This document shows, piece after piece, positions 32,260 to 43,134 of a DNA stretch of 64,000 nt (its first letter is position 1; the number at the start of each line of letters is the position of its first letter). The position numbers were made by a program, and so were the translations under genes. The notes under the pieces are model-generated. The model was not told the origin of the DNA, made no database searches, and saw only the letters and a program-made list of their open reading frames with translations. The stretch lies in contig OX457061.1 of the NCBI GenBank assembly GCA_949752795.1, forward strand, positions 8,553,239 to 8,617,238, in the 5' to 3' direction. This DNA is from Hyperoodon ampullatus. Lineage: Eukaryota; Chordata; Mammalia; Artiodactyla; Ziphiidae.

Positions 32260-32725
32260 AAAGTCATCTTCAAGAACAACAAACAGCATACAATCAGGCA
32301 GCCAAGCACACAGAGGAGCACAGTACACCATGAGAATATGCCAGGAGAAAAATCTAACAGAGGGCCACAAAAACCCTCACATATTGGAATTATCAGTCAC
32401 AGATAATAAAACCATTATACTGACTATGTTTAAAGAAATAAAAGACAAATTATCCGAAGGGAAGAGTAAACTCTAAAAAGTGACCAAGCAACCCTGGGTT
32501 AGGCAATGGTTTCTTAGATACCATAGGAGAAGCACAAGCAACAGAAGACAAGATAGATGAGCTAGATATTAGCAAATTAAGAAACTTTTATGCTTCAAGG
32601 CACACAATCAAGAAAGTGAGAATACAACCTAAGGAATGGGAGAAAATTTTGGCAAATCATATATCTGATAAGGGTCTAGTATCCATACTGTATCAATGCA
32701 ACGATAAAAGGAAAAATAACTCAGT
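32260..32725 (+). repeat. Old L1 fragments (two parts joined)
   Basis: 32380-32470 (attggaattatcagtcacag, ttaaagaaataaaagacaaa) looks like the region around the start of old L1s. 32500-32725 (atggtttcttagataccata, aacttttatgcttcaaggca, aggaatgggagaaaattttg, gataagggtctagtatcc) is ORF2 C-terminal. The jump implies an internal deletion or two insertions. Confidence 0.7.
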
Positions 32726-32729
32726 AATG

Positions 32730-33090
32730 AAATTGCTTTGCAATTTGTTCATGGGTTTGAAAAACTTCAAGCAGCGTGTTGAGCCTTCTAATGCACTAAT
32801 TGCTTTAACAAACTCAGAGCAAGCCAGGTTTTTTTCCTCTGAGTCTCATGTTCCTCCACGGTCTTACACCAGGCTGGGCGCTGGCACTGGCCAGAGCTTT
32901 TAACTGAAGACCATGGATATAAACCCAGCCAAGGTGCTCCAATGGAGCACTCATGCTCGGTGGCTTTGGTGGAAACAAAATTTAAAACAGTATTTGAGCC
33001 CACAGAAGCAATCTGAGACAGGACTGTGTTTTGAATGCAACAGACCACAAGGATTTGTTAAATCAGTAACTCCACCAAATGGTTCTAAAG
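32730..33090. other. No gene or confident repeat seen
   Basis: No named repeat. A minus-strand frame of 155 codons (32951-33418) overlaps a MIR and has no protein features I recognise. Confidence 0.4.
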
Positions 33091-33094
33091 GTGT

Positions 33095-33185
33095 TAAGTG
33101 AACCGCCCATGGCCACACTGTTGGTGAGTTGCGGGGCCATGATTTGAACCCCAGCAGCCTGACTCTGGAGCCACTGTTGCCCATG
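33095..33185 (-). repeat. MIR SINE fragment
   Basis: catggccacactgttggtga, ccatgatttgaaccccagca and gcctgactctggagccactg: antisense MIR core. Confidence 0.7.
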
Positions 33186-33189
33186 ATCC

Positions 33190-34000
33190 GCCAAAGGTGA
33201 TTTCCAGTCCCTGACCTTGTCCTCTGGCATGTGGCATGGCCAGGTGACAGGGCCAGGCAGGAGTGTTTGATAACCAAAGTGCGTGGTGATCCTAGGACTG
33301 CATGAAGGCTCCATTTATGTTTTTCTGGGGAGTTGTGGATTTCCTCTAGACACTGGTTTTGGCAGGGGCCAGAGTTGTGCTTATGTGGGGGTGGGGAAAG
33401 CCAGTACAGTTTGTTCATTTCGGGCTGGGCTGAAGTTCTGAAAAATTTTGGTAGCAGAAAGATGTGTTGAGGTACAGCAACCTCTGGTATCTTCGGTACT
33501 TAGGTGCTCAAAGTAGATACTCGGCCTGGCAGCTGCTAGCTTTCTGAGCACTGGAGAATGAGGACTCGATGCTTCTGCTCCTGACTTAGCTCCTGGGACA
33601 CCCTTGGCTGCTTGAGTCTGTGAGGATAAGACTGTCTTGTCTCAGGAGCAGGACCATTTGGGGAGGGCTGTTTCCAAGCTTCAGAAGCAAATTTCCCTGG
33701 GAGTTCTTTCTTCTATGAAGGTCAGTTGACATTATTCTGGATAAGAAGTATGTGGGCACCTATTCAGGGGTCCAGCCCAAGGTGGGACTGCCCCCTTTGC
33801 CTCACAGCAATGGTGAGGGTACCACGTCTGGGTGAAGGGCTTTGCTAAGTTAAGGCAAAGGTGAAGATGAGCAACAACTTCCTGAATGCTGTGGCTTTCA
33901 AGTTAAATCCATAGCCCATCACCAAGAAGGTGATTAAGGAAGTGGTCAGGAGGGCAAGGCTGGCCATACAGCACCACTTATGGGAACAACAACAACCATT
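33190..34000. other. No gene or confident repeat seen
   Basis: No named repeat or gene. Confidence 0.45.
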
Positions 34001-34009
34001 ATTACTATT

Positions 34010-34225
34010 ACAGCTCTCACTCACTGAACTCTCACTAGACACTGGGCAGAGCGCTAATAGCTTTAAAAGCTTAGCTCACTGAATCCTCTTGATAATCCCA
34101 AGACCGTTTCCTCCTTACAGATGAAGAATCTGGGCTTCAGAAAGGCTGATTACTTGCCTAGGGTCACACAGCTAGGAGGTGGGGGAGCTGGAACTTGAAC
34201 CCAGGCTTGCCTGATGCCAAAGCTG
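34010..34225 (-). repeat. MIR SINE
   Basis: tgaactctcactagacactg, gagcgctaatagctttaaaa, cttacagatgaagaatctgg, gggtcacacagctaggaggt and cttgaacccaggcttgcctg. Confidence 0.83.
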
Positions 34226-34229
34226 GGGG

Positions 34230-35970
34230 TGCTGAAGCACTGCAATGGGCTGCCTCTCAGAGAAGCAGCAAGGAAGAAAAAACTGGGGGGCTTAGATAGC
34301 ACTCAGCAGTTCTGGGGGTAGACCCCAAGGGATGGAGTGGGCAGTGGAAGATTTAACAAAGAAAGGCCAGCAAGGTGAGTCCCTGTGGCCTATGGCGAGG
34401 ATGACCAGCAGAGCCCAGAAAGAGGGCTTGGGCCCAAGCAGTGGCAGACAGGAATGGCCTCCTTTCTTGGTGTCTCCTCTGAATAAAGACGGTATCTTAT
34501 AATCACAGTAATATTTTGCATCTCTCTCCTGGACCCCGACATTGCTCACACGGCAGTTCCAAGCCTACAAGCCTGGCAAAGGGTAAGAACTAGGGTTCCA
34601 GGGGCCATTCACAAAGGGTGCTGTGGCTGTGAATTTGTCTTTTGGTCCCATTGCTGGCAGACCACCTTCATGTGTCTACCTGGCTTTATTACAGATCTTT
34701 CAAAGGGTACGCGTCACTCTATTAATAGCACCTTCCATACAGAGAATGATGGCACTTTCCCTTCCTGTTTGCTTCAAGCAAAACTCTGAAGAGCCCTTCT
34801 GACCCCTTCCTGGGCTCCATTTAGGCAGGTGTTCTGTGGAAAAGAGGATCACAAGCTGCTCACGGCTGTATCACAGGCACCATGATTGTGTGCTTGGTGA
34901 TGATACAGACTTCCTTACCTCATCTGAAGAGCCGTTTTCCACTCTGAACCTTCCAGCCCTTTGGATGGCTCCATCGGCATCACTAGAAATAAGCTGGGGG
35001 ACAAAAGAGCACTCAGTTAGGAAGCTGGGTCACCATTTGCAATGCCCCTTCCATCTGTCCGTATCTGCCTATGAGTAAGTCAAATCCAGCGAGAGCTGGA
35101 GGGCCCAGCCTAGAGCTAACAGTCTCTTGGAAGCTCTATCAGCCACGCCCTCGTACAGGTGGGCCCCACAGTCTTTAGGAAGCTGAAGAGTGAGGAACAC
35201 CTAACCCATAAGAGTGGAAAACAAAAGCATCAAATCTAAATTTGAACATATTCCAATACTGAAGCATTGAGGTGATGCTCCCCACAAGCTTAACCCACGT
35301 CACACGTGGACAAGCGTAGCTCACAGATGGCAACACCGAAAGCCAAGTCTCAAGTTCAGCTGCCTTCACAGGAAAGCCTAAAAAACAATTAATGGCTGGC
35401 AGAAACTCAAGGCTCTACTAACATCACAGAAAGCTCTTGTGCTTCATTCAGTTTCAAACAGTTTCCAAAAGGCCAATTAGTCCCTTCCAAGGCTGCCAGA
35501 CTGTATTTTAGCTCCAGCAATGCGATGCTTGCAAATAGGCAGTCTCCATTCAAGGAGCTCGGTGCTAAAAAGAGATGAGGTAAAAAGAAATCAGTGCTTG
35601 GTGCATCAGTCCTAAAATCACTGACTCAAGATTTAACTTACTTTCTCCTAAATCTTCTAGATTTCTCAGTAGCAACTTAGGAAAATGCCATGTCTTTTTT
35701 TAACCTTTTAAATCTGCCCACAAATTTGCAGCAAAGATCTGCCAACAATTTCCATATCCCAGAAATCCCATTAGAACACACTTGCCCAGAGGGGCACTTC
35801 TCAAGTCTTACCCAGTAAAATGACACACAATTTCTTAAGAATGATTATCTCATATTTTTACTCGTGTTTCAGAGATATGAAAGTAAATGGAAAAATTTCA
35901 GGGAAAAACTCTACAACTTTTCCTAAGGAAAATTGTTTGAAAAAGATTGATAAACTTTTCCCGTGATAAA
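34230..35970. other. No gene or confident repeat seen
   Basis: The longest stretch in the first half without a repeat I can name. Frames stay under 90 codons. It may hold single-copy intronic or regulatory sequence, but nothing in it proves that. Confidence 0.4.
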
Positions 35971-35974
35971 TACA

Positions 35975-36240
35975 AAAATAATAGTATCTAATATTTATTG
36001 AGAGCTTCTACATGCCATGTACTCCTCTGGCCTTAACATGTGTTATCTCATTTAATTCTCATAAAAACAACACAAAGTAGGTACTATCATTATTCTAGTT
36101 TATGAGTGACGAAACTGAGGCAGAGAAAGGTTAAATAACTAGGCAAGGTTACATCTAAGTCAGTGGTGGGCCTGGGATGTGAACACAGGCAGTCAGATGC
36201 CAGAAGCCTGTTATCCTCATCTGACCACTACCCTACTTAA
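35975..36240 (-). repeat. MIR SINE, near full length
   Basis: atatttattgagagcttcta, catgtgttatctcatttaat, gtaggtactatcattattct, gacgaaactgaggcagagaa and gatgtgaacacaggcagtca. Confidence 0.83.
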
Positions 36241-36399
36241 CCCTCCTCCATGGAATGTCCATGATAAGGTCCTAACTTATATGTATACCTAACCTATATC
36301 CTGCAAAATCATTTCTAAAAACAATTACAAAGAAGATTTTTATGTATATGTTTAGCTTTTATATCATCAGATCATTACACTGTTGATAGACCGAAGATG

Positions 36400-36760
36400 G
36401 GCAACAGAGGCTACGTAGCAAAGGATTTAATTTGCCCAAAAAGAGGTCTGACCTTTGCGCTCAGCTCCTGCGAGGTGATCTCTAAGCCCTGGGAATGTCC
36501 TGCATGAGTGTCTGTTTGCTTGGGGACTTTGAGCCACATGGCAGAGTATGGTGGGAGCTTTGGGTCACACGGTATCAGGTCTACCTCTGGACACCAAGAC
36601 TGAGAAAGGTTTCCCTGGTTGGTGATACTCCATGTGTACTGTCACACATTGTTGCCAGGAGCCGCAATCAATTACTAATGTCTGCCATAGGCGTATAAAG
36701 AGAGAGGGTGACACACATATCCCTGTATTAGAGGTTGGTAGATATAGTCCTCACTAGAGC
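36400..36760. other. Unassigned segment, LTR-like in character
   Basis: The stretch aaaaagaggtctgacctttg, gtctgtttgcttggggactt, ggacaccaagactgagaaag and tgccataggcgtataaagag looks like interspersed-repeat DNA with a TATA-like box, but I cannot name a family or find target duplications. Confidence 0.25.
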
Positions 36761-36789
36761 CAGTCTCATCAAGGAATCAAAGGCTTGGG

Positions 36790-36900
36790 AGAAGACTGAC
36801 CATCATTCACTGATTCAGTCATTCATTCACATAACAAGTATAAATAGTGGTGGACTATATTCCAGACACTGCTAGGCACAGGCTATGATTCCCTTTTCCT
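36790..36900 (-). repeat. L2 LINE fragment (antisense)
   Basis: attcagtcattcattcacat, actatattccagacactgct and aggcacaggc: antisense L2 3' end. Confidence 0.65.
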
Positions 36901-37049
36901 TTGCTGAGATTAGAACAAGAAGTTTATCGCTTACCTTGATTGAAAGGTTCAAAAAGAAGAAAGGAAGGACATGTTTAATGATTTGATGGTTAGAAAGAAC
37001 TTAGCTTCCTCTGAACTATAATCACAAATCCATGAAGACCCTGAACTCC

Positions 37050-37660
37050 TGCCTTAGTCTAACACGTTTAACTCTATCACCGTCACCATCGCCACCACCA
37101 CCATCTCCATCAGGTCACTGTCATCTCTCCCCTGGGTGACTGCAACCATCTCCTCACTGGCCTGTGCATCCACCCACCATCGCTTCTCTCCAAACCACTC
37201 TTCACATCAAAGCGCAGGGGATTCTGGCAACTGCGAATCTGATTGTCCCACGATCCCATCTCTATTGTCCCATCTCTATCCTGGCATCCCCCTCCTTCCC
37301 ACCAGGGGACGTGCACGCACAGGACCCCCTCACCTGGAAGGTCTTCCTCTCCCCGCTTCCCCTCGTGAACTCCTTATCATTCAGTTCCACCACAGCTCCC
37401 ATTGCTCAGACACCTTCCTTGACCTCACTGCCTGGGAAAAGCTCCCACTGCAAGTCTCAGAGAGGGCCTCAGGGTCCTGATTGCCATTCCTTTGTGCCAT
37501 CACCTGATTCATGCCCATCTCTCCTCACGCACCCCCTCCACTCTCATTGAGAAGCTCCAGGAAGACGATGGTTTTCTCACCACTGCCTCTCCAGAGCTAT
37601 GCTCACTGCCTGACATAGTATTGATACTCACTAAGTATTTATTACACAAGAAATCCATGA
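37050..37660 (+). repeat. L2 LINE, long 3' copy
   Basis: tgcaaccatctcctcactgg, cttctctccaaaccactctt, ctggaaggtcttcctctccc, ccaccacagctcccattgct, gacaccttccttgacctcac and atactcactaagtatttatt in order. Frames of 114 and 128 codons here come from L2 and are not host genes. Confidence 0.75.
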
Positions 37661-37664
37661 ACAG

Positions 37665-38850
37665 ATGAATGCCAAATCCCTGTGGAAATGACCAAAGGGA
37701 TATAAGACTGGGAGAAAGATCTACTCTAGCCCCAGAAAGCAAGAAGGTTCATTACTCACCCAAGAAATTTCAAAGAGATTCTACCAGGTCTACGATGAAA
37801 GAAAGACCAAGGTGAAGGACAGACCAAATCACCTGAATCACCATTTGCAAGGGAAAGGTAGCCTGAGTAGTAACTTAGTCCAACTAAGGTCAAACTAACA
37901 CTGCTGAGCTCATGCTGGCAGGGGCTGTCTGAGGTGAGGGTGGGTATTCGGGCAGTAGGTGGGAAGGAGACCTACCAGTCACACTGGGGAAGTGACTCTC
38001 ACTGGCAAGTGGAATGGCAGCCCCAGAGCTCCGCTGCCCCACACCTCCCCAACCCCCAGCTGGCTCGGGCAGCTGGCTAAATAAACCAGAGGGTGCCGTG
38101 GAGGCTGGTGCTGATGAGGACTGGTACACCACCTGATGTGAAAGGGGACAGTGCTCCAGTGAATGAGGGGTTGAAAAAAATAACACTCCAGGAAAAAAAT
38201 ATCCTTTTAACACAGCAGAGAAGCTGTTTCTATCAGTAGTTTTCTTTCTATTATTCCTCATAAGCCTTTGATCTGACCAATTAAAACTATTAAAAATCTA
38301 TAAACTCTTCCCTTTGTTGGAAGGAGATTTGACTCAGGAATGACACAATGTCTACTAGAACCCATCTAAATGTCCAGTACTGCACAACCAAGAAGTCCTC
38401 TCCTCCGACTCTTTCCACGTGGTACAGAGTTCTGGTTGCCGCCAAAATCCATTCTCACCATCTTCCATAGTAATGGAATTGTAGCCGGACATATGGCTAG
38501 ACCACAGTTCCCTCAAGGTGGCCATGTGACTTCATATCCCCACTTGCAGGTGGGTCAAAGTCCCAGTGGCATGCAGGGATCCCAGCCCTTTAGAGAGGGG
38601 AGGTGCCCCCAGACGTGCTCTTTCCCTCCACTGGTTAAACCTCAATGACCAGAGAGACCTCGAAGTCCATACTGAAGACAGTGGGTTCATCCCAAGCCTG
38701 AATGTGTGGGGCACAGCCACCCAACAACTTAAAATGCTTGGCTCGATGTGACAGAGAAATACACTTGTTTTTAACTGCATTTTGATGTTCTAAGCCAACT
38801 ATATACCCTATAACATACCCTACAAGGAAGAACAAAGAAAAAAATCATTA
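37665..38850. other. No gene; possible unassigned repeat at the right end
   Basis: 37665-38430 shows nothing nameable. 38440-38800 (aaggtggccatgtgacttca, agtccatactgaagacagtg, gtgacagagaaatacacttg) faintly resembles the family at 22600 and 63520. A minus frame at 37890-38261 (123 codons) is unsupported. Confidence 0.35.
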
Positions 38851-38854
38851 AACC

Positions 38855-39685
38855 TATGACAAGTCCATAATTAAAAATGTGGAAACTGACTTGAGGTATA
38901 TGAGCAAATGTTCTAGGAAATATAATTTACTACAAAAAGCACAAGGAAATTTTAGGTCATCACTAATGGTAATAATTTGGGAGGATACTTGATCTATGAA
39001 TATGGAACAATCTGTGATCAGCTTTCTGATGTAAAAGCATGGTTTCTGAATTTTGAAATGTAGACCACATTTCACAGTGACCATAGTGAATTCAAAATTA
39101 GATACTGAGAAGAAAATACCCCCAAAAGAGTAGATTAGAATATCAGTTTGAGATAAATAGAGGAAAATGATTATCAAAAACACAGAGAACATACCCGAGA
39201 GAAAAATGCAAGGAATAATGGACTGGGGTGTTATTAAGATGGTCTTTGGGCAGAGAACCCAAGGCCAACCAAATCATTCCGTAGACCAACTACCCTCTGG
39301 TAAGGTCCCCTACTAATGAGCTAGACCACAACTAGAGAATGCTTTTATTTACTGCAGACCAGCCCGAAAGGTTTAGAAACAAAGTAGAGAGCAAGGCAAT
39401 CTGAGATCTCACCCCTCCAAAGCCAGCAGAGAGGAGGGAGTCAGGCAGTCTCCTCACACAGGAGTATACCTGGCCCTTTGTTATTCTTCAGGAGAAATGT
39501 CCAAAAAGGACATTCCCACATGTGCTCTGACCTTGGCAAGCGCTCTGCCTACCCAGGAGTTCAGTGACCAGTAAGATATTTTTTATCTGATCAGTCCAGA
39601 TCTGCACTCCTAAAGGATGGAGTGAGGGAGAGGGTAAAATGAGGAAGTGGATAACGGGGAGTTCGGAACACCTCATAGAGGTCAT
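38855..39685. other. No gene or confident repeat seen
   Basis: AT-rich; possibly very old L1. The minus frame at 38854-39192 (112 codons) is not similar to anything I know. Confidence 0.35.
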
Positions 39686-40707
39686 TGGAGAGAACCGCAC
39701 AGACAATCACAATAAATATCAATGGGCTACACTCCTCTGTTAAAGGAAGAAAGACTCAAGGATTGGAAATACAAATGAAATCCAACTAGCTGCAAGAGAT
39801 AATAAAATAAAACAATACAATAAATACAATAAGATAATCCTGAAAAAGAAAGGCAAAGTTAAAAATATTCATGGTAAGTTGGGGAGAAAATGGTGAGGGA
39901 ATAATAAAATCAGATGGTAGAACTTAGGAAAAAAATATCATTAAAAAAGTTATGGTACATGGATAGATAGATCTACTCACTCCCAAAATATAATAATTAT
40001 AGACACTCATTATAAAACAAAACTCTTATAAATAGATGGAGTTTCTAAAATTATAATTATAATGGGGGATTTTAGTATATTTCTCTCTGATAGGTCAAGG
40101 CAAGAAATAGTAAGGAATTACAGAGGAATCAAATAATAAAATTAATAAGCATGATTTAATAGACATATACTGAATTTATCAAGGTACAAACAGAGAATAC
40201 ATACCTTTTAAGAAAATCTATTAAAGTTTTAAAAGCTGATCAAATATTGGATAAAAGCAAGCATGAATAAATTCTGCAAAACAGAAACTATACAGATGAT
40301 TTTTTTAGTATAGTGCAACTGAATGAGAAATTAGTGTCAAAAGGATAAAAAAAGTGGGAAATTTTAAAATATACATCTGAAAAAACTCAAGTAAGAAAAC
40401 TAAAATTGGACACTATCCAGACATCAACGAAAACGGTACCTATCAAAACAGATAATGCAATAGATGCTGTATTTACAGGAAAATTCATATCCTTAAATGA
40501 TTTCATCATTAAATAAGAAAGAATAAAAACAATGAACTAAAGCATTAACTGCTAGAAGGTACAAAAAGAACAATGAAATACACCCAAGGAAAGCAGCGGG
40601 GAGGAATCAATAAAAGATCAGAGCAGAAATTACAGATTTAGAAAGGCAGTAGAATTGATAAACACATCCAAGAGATGGCCAGCAAGTCTGATTCTAAAAA
40701 TCAAAGA

Positions 40708-40814
40708 GTGCTCACTTCGGCAGCATGTATACTAAAACTAGAATGATTCAGATAAGATTAGCATGGCCCCTAAGCAAGGATGACATGCAAATTTGTGAAG
40801 CATTCCATATTTTT
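40708..40814 (+). pseudogene. U6 snRNA pseudogene (5' part of U6/L1 chimera)
   Basis: All 107 nt of U6 are represented, from gtgctcacttcggcagcatg to cattccatattttt. Against the conserved mammalian U6 I count about 13 substitutions, many at CpG sites. The conserved ACAGAGA box is altered to tcagata, while agattagcatggcccct and gcaaggatgaca are kept. The upstream sequence is decayed L1 with no visible PSE/TATA U6 promoter. U6 acts at the spliceosome catalytic centre, but this copy is a retropseudogene. It continues directly into L1 3'UTR without its own A-tail. Confidence 0.93.
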
Positions 40815-41074
40815 ATAAATTAGGACTTTGGGATTAACAGATATACACTACTATGTATAAAATAAACAACAAGGACTTACTGTATAGCACAGGGAACTAT
40901 ATTCAATATCTCGTAATAACTTATAATGAAAAAGAATCTGAAAAAAATATATATATACTGTATATACATAAATGTGTATATATACACATATATATAACTG
41001 AATCACTTTGCTGTACACCTGAAACTAACACAATAATGTAAATCAACTGTATTTCAATAAAATAAAGAAATAAA
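40815..41074 (+). mobile_element. L1 3' end (3' part of U6/L1 chimera)
   Basis: Cetartiodactyl L1 3'UTR: gggattaacagatatacact, ggacttactgtatagcacag, tcaatatctcgtaataactt, gaatcactttgctgtacacc, gtaaatcaactgtatttcaa, ending in an AAATA-rich tail. The 13-bp target duplication taaaaatcaaaga lies at 40695-40707 (before U6) and 41075-41087 (after the L1 tail). U6 and L1 were therefore inserted as one piece. An (AT)-rich patch is internal. Confidence 0.93.
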
Positions 41075-41689
41075 TAAAAATCAAAGACAAACACAAATAC
41101 ACAGAGTGATAATAAAGAAAATATAACTGCTAAGCAGAAAAGAGATTTTTAAAAGTGTGAGAGAATACCATGTGCGACTATGCGACTATTACCAAAAACT
41201 TCAGTGAAATGGAAATTTTCTAGGAAAATATACATAATGAAGATTCTTTTAAGGAGAGGAAGAAACCTGAATATACCAATAACTGTAGAACTGGAGAGGT
41301 TGTCAGAACAACACCCCACAGAGGCAGTCCTGGCTCAGAGGGTCTTCAAGGAGGGGAAGGGCCCCATTTCCACCTGCCAGCCACACCCTCACTCACCAGG
41401 AACGCAGGGGAGAGTTTCCTTACAGAAGATACAAACAGCAGAATTCTTTTGAGTTTGTTTTGGTGCAGAAGTTCAGGGGAAGGGAATTAACATATATTTA
41501 ACATCAGTAATGCTAAGAAAAAAGGACACGGTTTTTACATTATTTTATTTTGTCTAACGTTTCTAACCTGGTCATACACTAAAGGATCGGTACTGAGGAG
41601 GACTGCGCCCAAGAGAGAAAAGGGAAAAAGCAAATCAAATCATCGCTTGGTTAGGATCTGCCTGGTCCTGTGAGGAATTCCTTTAGAGT

Positions 41690-41890
41690 TCCTGCATTGG
41701 TCAATACTGGAGCCACTAGCCCCATTTAAATCTAATTTTAAATTAATTGAGATAAAAAACACTCACTTCCTCTGTTGCGCTGTCCGTATTTTAAGTGTTC
41801 AGTAGCCACAGGTGATGGCTACACTGGACAGAGCAAATGACAAATTTCCACAGTCACGGAAAGTTCTGCTTGACAGGACTGTGACATGCT
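41690..41890. repeat. Unassigned interspersed repeat, DNA-transposon-like
   Basis: ggagccactagccccattta, ttaaattaattgagataaaa, tgttcagtagccacaggtga, ctacactggacagagcaaat and agttctgcttgacaggactg form a common mammalian repeat with a semi-palindromic layout. I cannot name it reliably. Confidence 0.4.
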
Positions 41891-41894
41891 GGAC

Positions 41895-42525
41895 CTTGAT
41901 GCAACTCTGTGTGACCAAGATCAATTCAGTTTCTCAGGCTGAAACACCTTCAGTTAGTTAAATACACTAAAAATGGTGGAAATTCATGTAATTTAATATC
42001 TGGAGTAGACGCTTTCTAATTTCAGCCAAACTGTAACTGATTCATTTAACAGTAAACAGTGTTCAATATCTTAGATGTTTTATTTCTGGAAAAAAGTAAT
42101 ATCCAAGCAATAATATCCATCTGTATGATTTAACAAATTAATGTAAAAGAAAAAATTAAAAAAGGAAGAATAAAGTGTTATTCATTAACTACTGTAAATA
42201 AAAGTATTATTAGTTTAATATTAGAGGCAATTAGATGAGAATATTTCCTAAATTAATACAAATACATAAATTTTCAAAAACAAAAGGCTCTTTCCTCTCT
42301 ACTGAATTGCTTTGTTTCTTTGGGCTGGTGTCTGTTTCCATACCTTAAGCAGCGCTAGGATCCCTGCGATCTCTGCTTATCATGCACTGGGTACTTGGCA
42401 TTCAGGTATATATAAGTCACAGAACAGTATTTTAACTTAGGAAAAAATCTTTTAAGATTTGTGTAAATTATATCTTTAAAAATAATATTTCAGATTTCCA
42501 TCCCCTGTCCCTATCTCCTCTCTTT
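41895..42525. other. No gene or confident repeat seen
   Basis: AT-rich, nothing nameable. Confidence 0.45.
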
Positions 42526-42529
42526 AAAA

Positions 42530-42790
42530 TGAGTGGTTACAGGTGTGGGTTTTGGCACCCAACTGATCAGGTTCAAATCTCAGTTCCACACTTACTAGCT
42601 GTGTGACCTTGGGCAAATCACTCAATTTTTCCTCTCTAAATTTCATTTTCCCTATCTCTAAAATGAGGACAATGATTGTAGCCACTTTTAGGCTTGTGGA
42701 GACGATTCAATAATATAAAACATGGAATGAGCCTAGAATACTTTCTGGACATAGGAAGTGCTCAATCCTGTTATAACAATATGTATTTTA
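42530..42790 (+). repeat. MIR SINE, near full length
   Basis: gagtggttacaggtgtgggt, caggttcaaatctcagttcc, actagctgtgtgaccttggg, ctctaaaatgaggacaatga and ggaagtgctcaatcctgtta. Confidence 0.87.
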
Positions 42791-42889
42791 ATAATAATAT
42801 GATAATGATTAATATAAAATGCCCTGACTATTGTTAGTATGATTAAACCATTTCAGTGCTGCATTTACACTCTTGGAAGGTCTGTTTAA

Positions 42890-43130
42890 ACATTTGTCAT
42901 TCTTCCAATATTATTGAGAACTAACTTCTCAGGGTCTGTACTAACTGCTGGAATTATAAAGACAAATGCAACATGATCCCTACCCTGGAGGAGCACAGAG
43001 AGAGAGAGAAACACACATGTAAACAGATAAATCACACATAACCTGGTTAAATGCCAGAGCACAGAAGTAAGGATGGAGCACTGGGGGCAGTCAGAGGCTG
43101 GAGAGACAACTCTGCCTTGGGGAGCGAAGA
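42890..43130 (-). repeat. L2 LINE fragment (antisense)
   Basis: atattattgagaactaactt, ctaactgctggaattataaa, gatccctaccctggaggagc and aagtaaggatggagcactgg. Confidence 0.68.
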
Positions 43131-43134
43131 TTTT

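Larger units (their letters stand above)
39690..41450 (+). repeat. Old L1 ORF2 (5' half), interrupted by a U6/L1 chimera
   Basis: Endonuclease-region L1 DNA: caatgggctacactcctctg, gcaagagataataaaataaa, and aatgggggattttagtatat where the GDF motif belongs. After the insertion it continues with aatggaaattttctaggaaa, agaagattcttttaagga-like sequence and aagaaacctgaatatacc. Heavily decayed; no frame survives. Confidence 0.6.

Noticed and set aside
32951..33418. 155-codon minus-strand frame
   Set aside because: Overlaps a MIR fragment; no protein motif and no splice context.
40708..40814. Functional U6 gene
   Set aside because: About 13 changes including the ACAGAGA box, no PSE/TATA upstream, and insertion hallmarks of a retrocopy.
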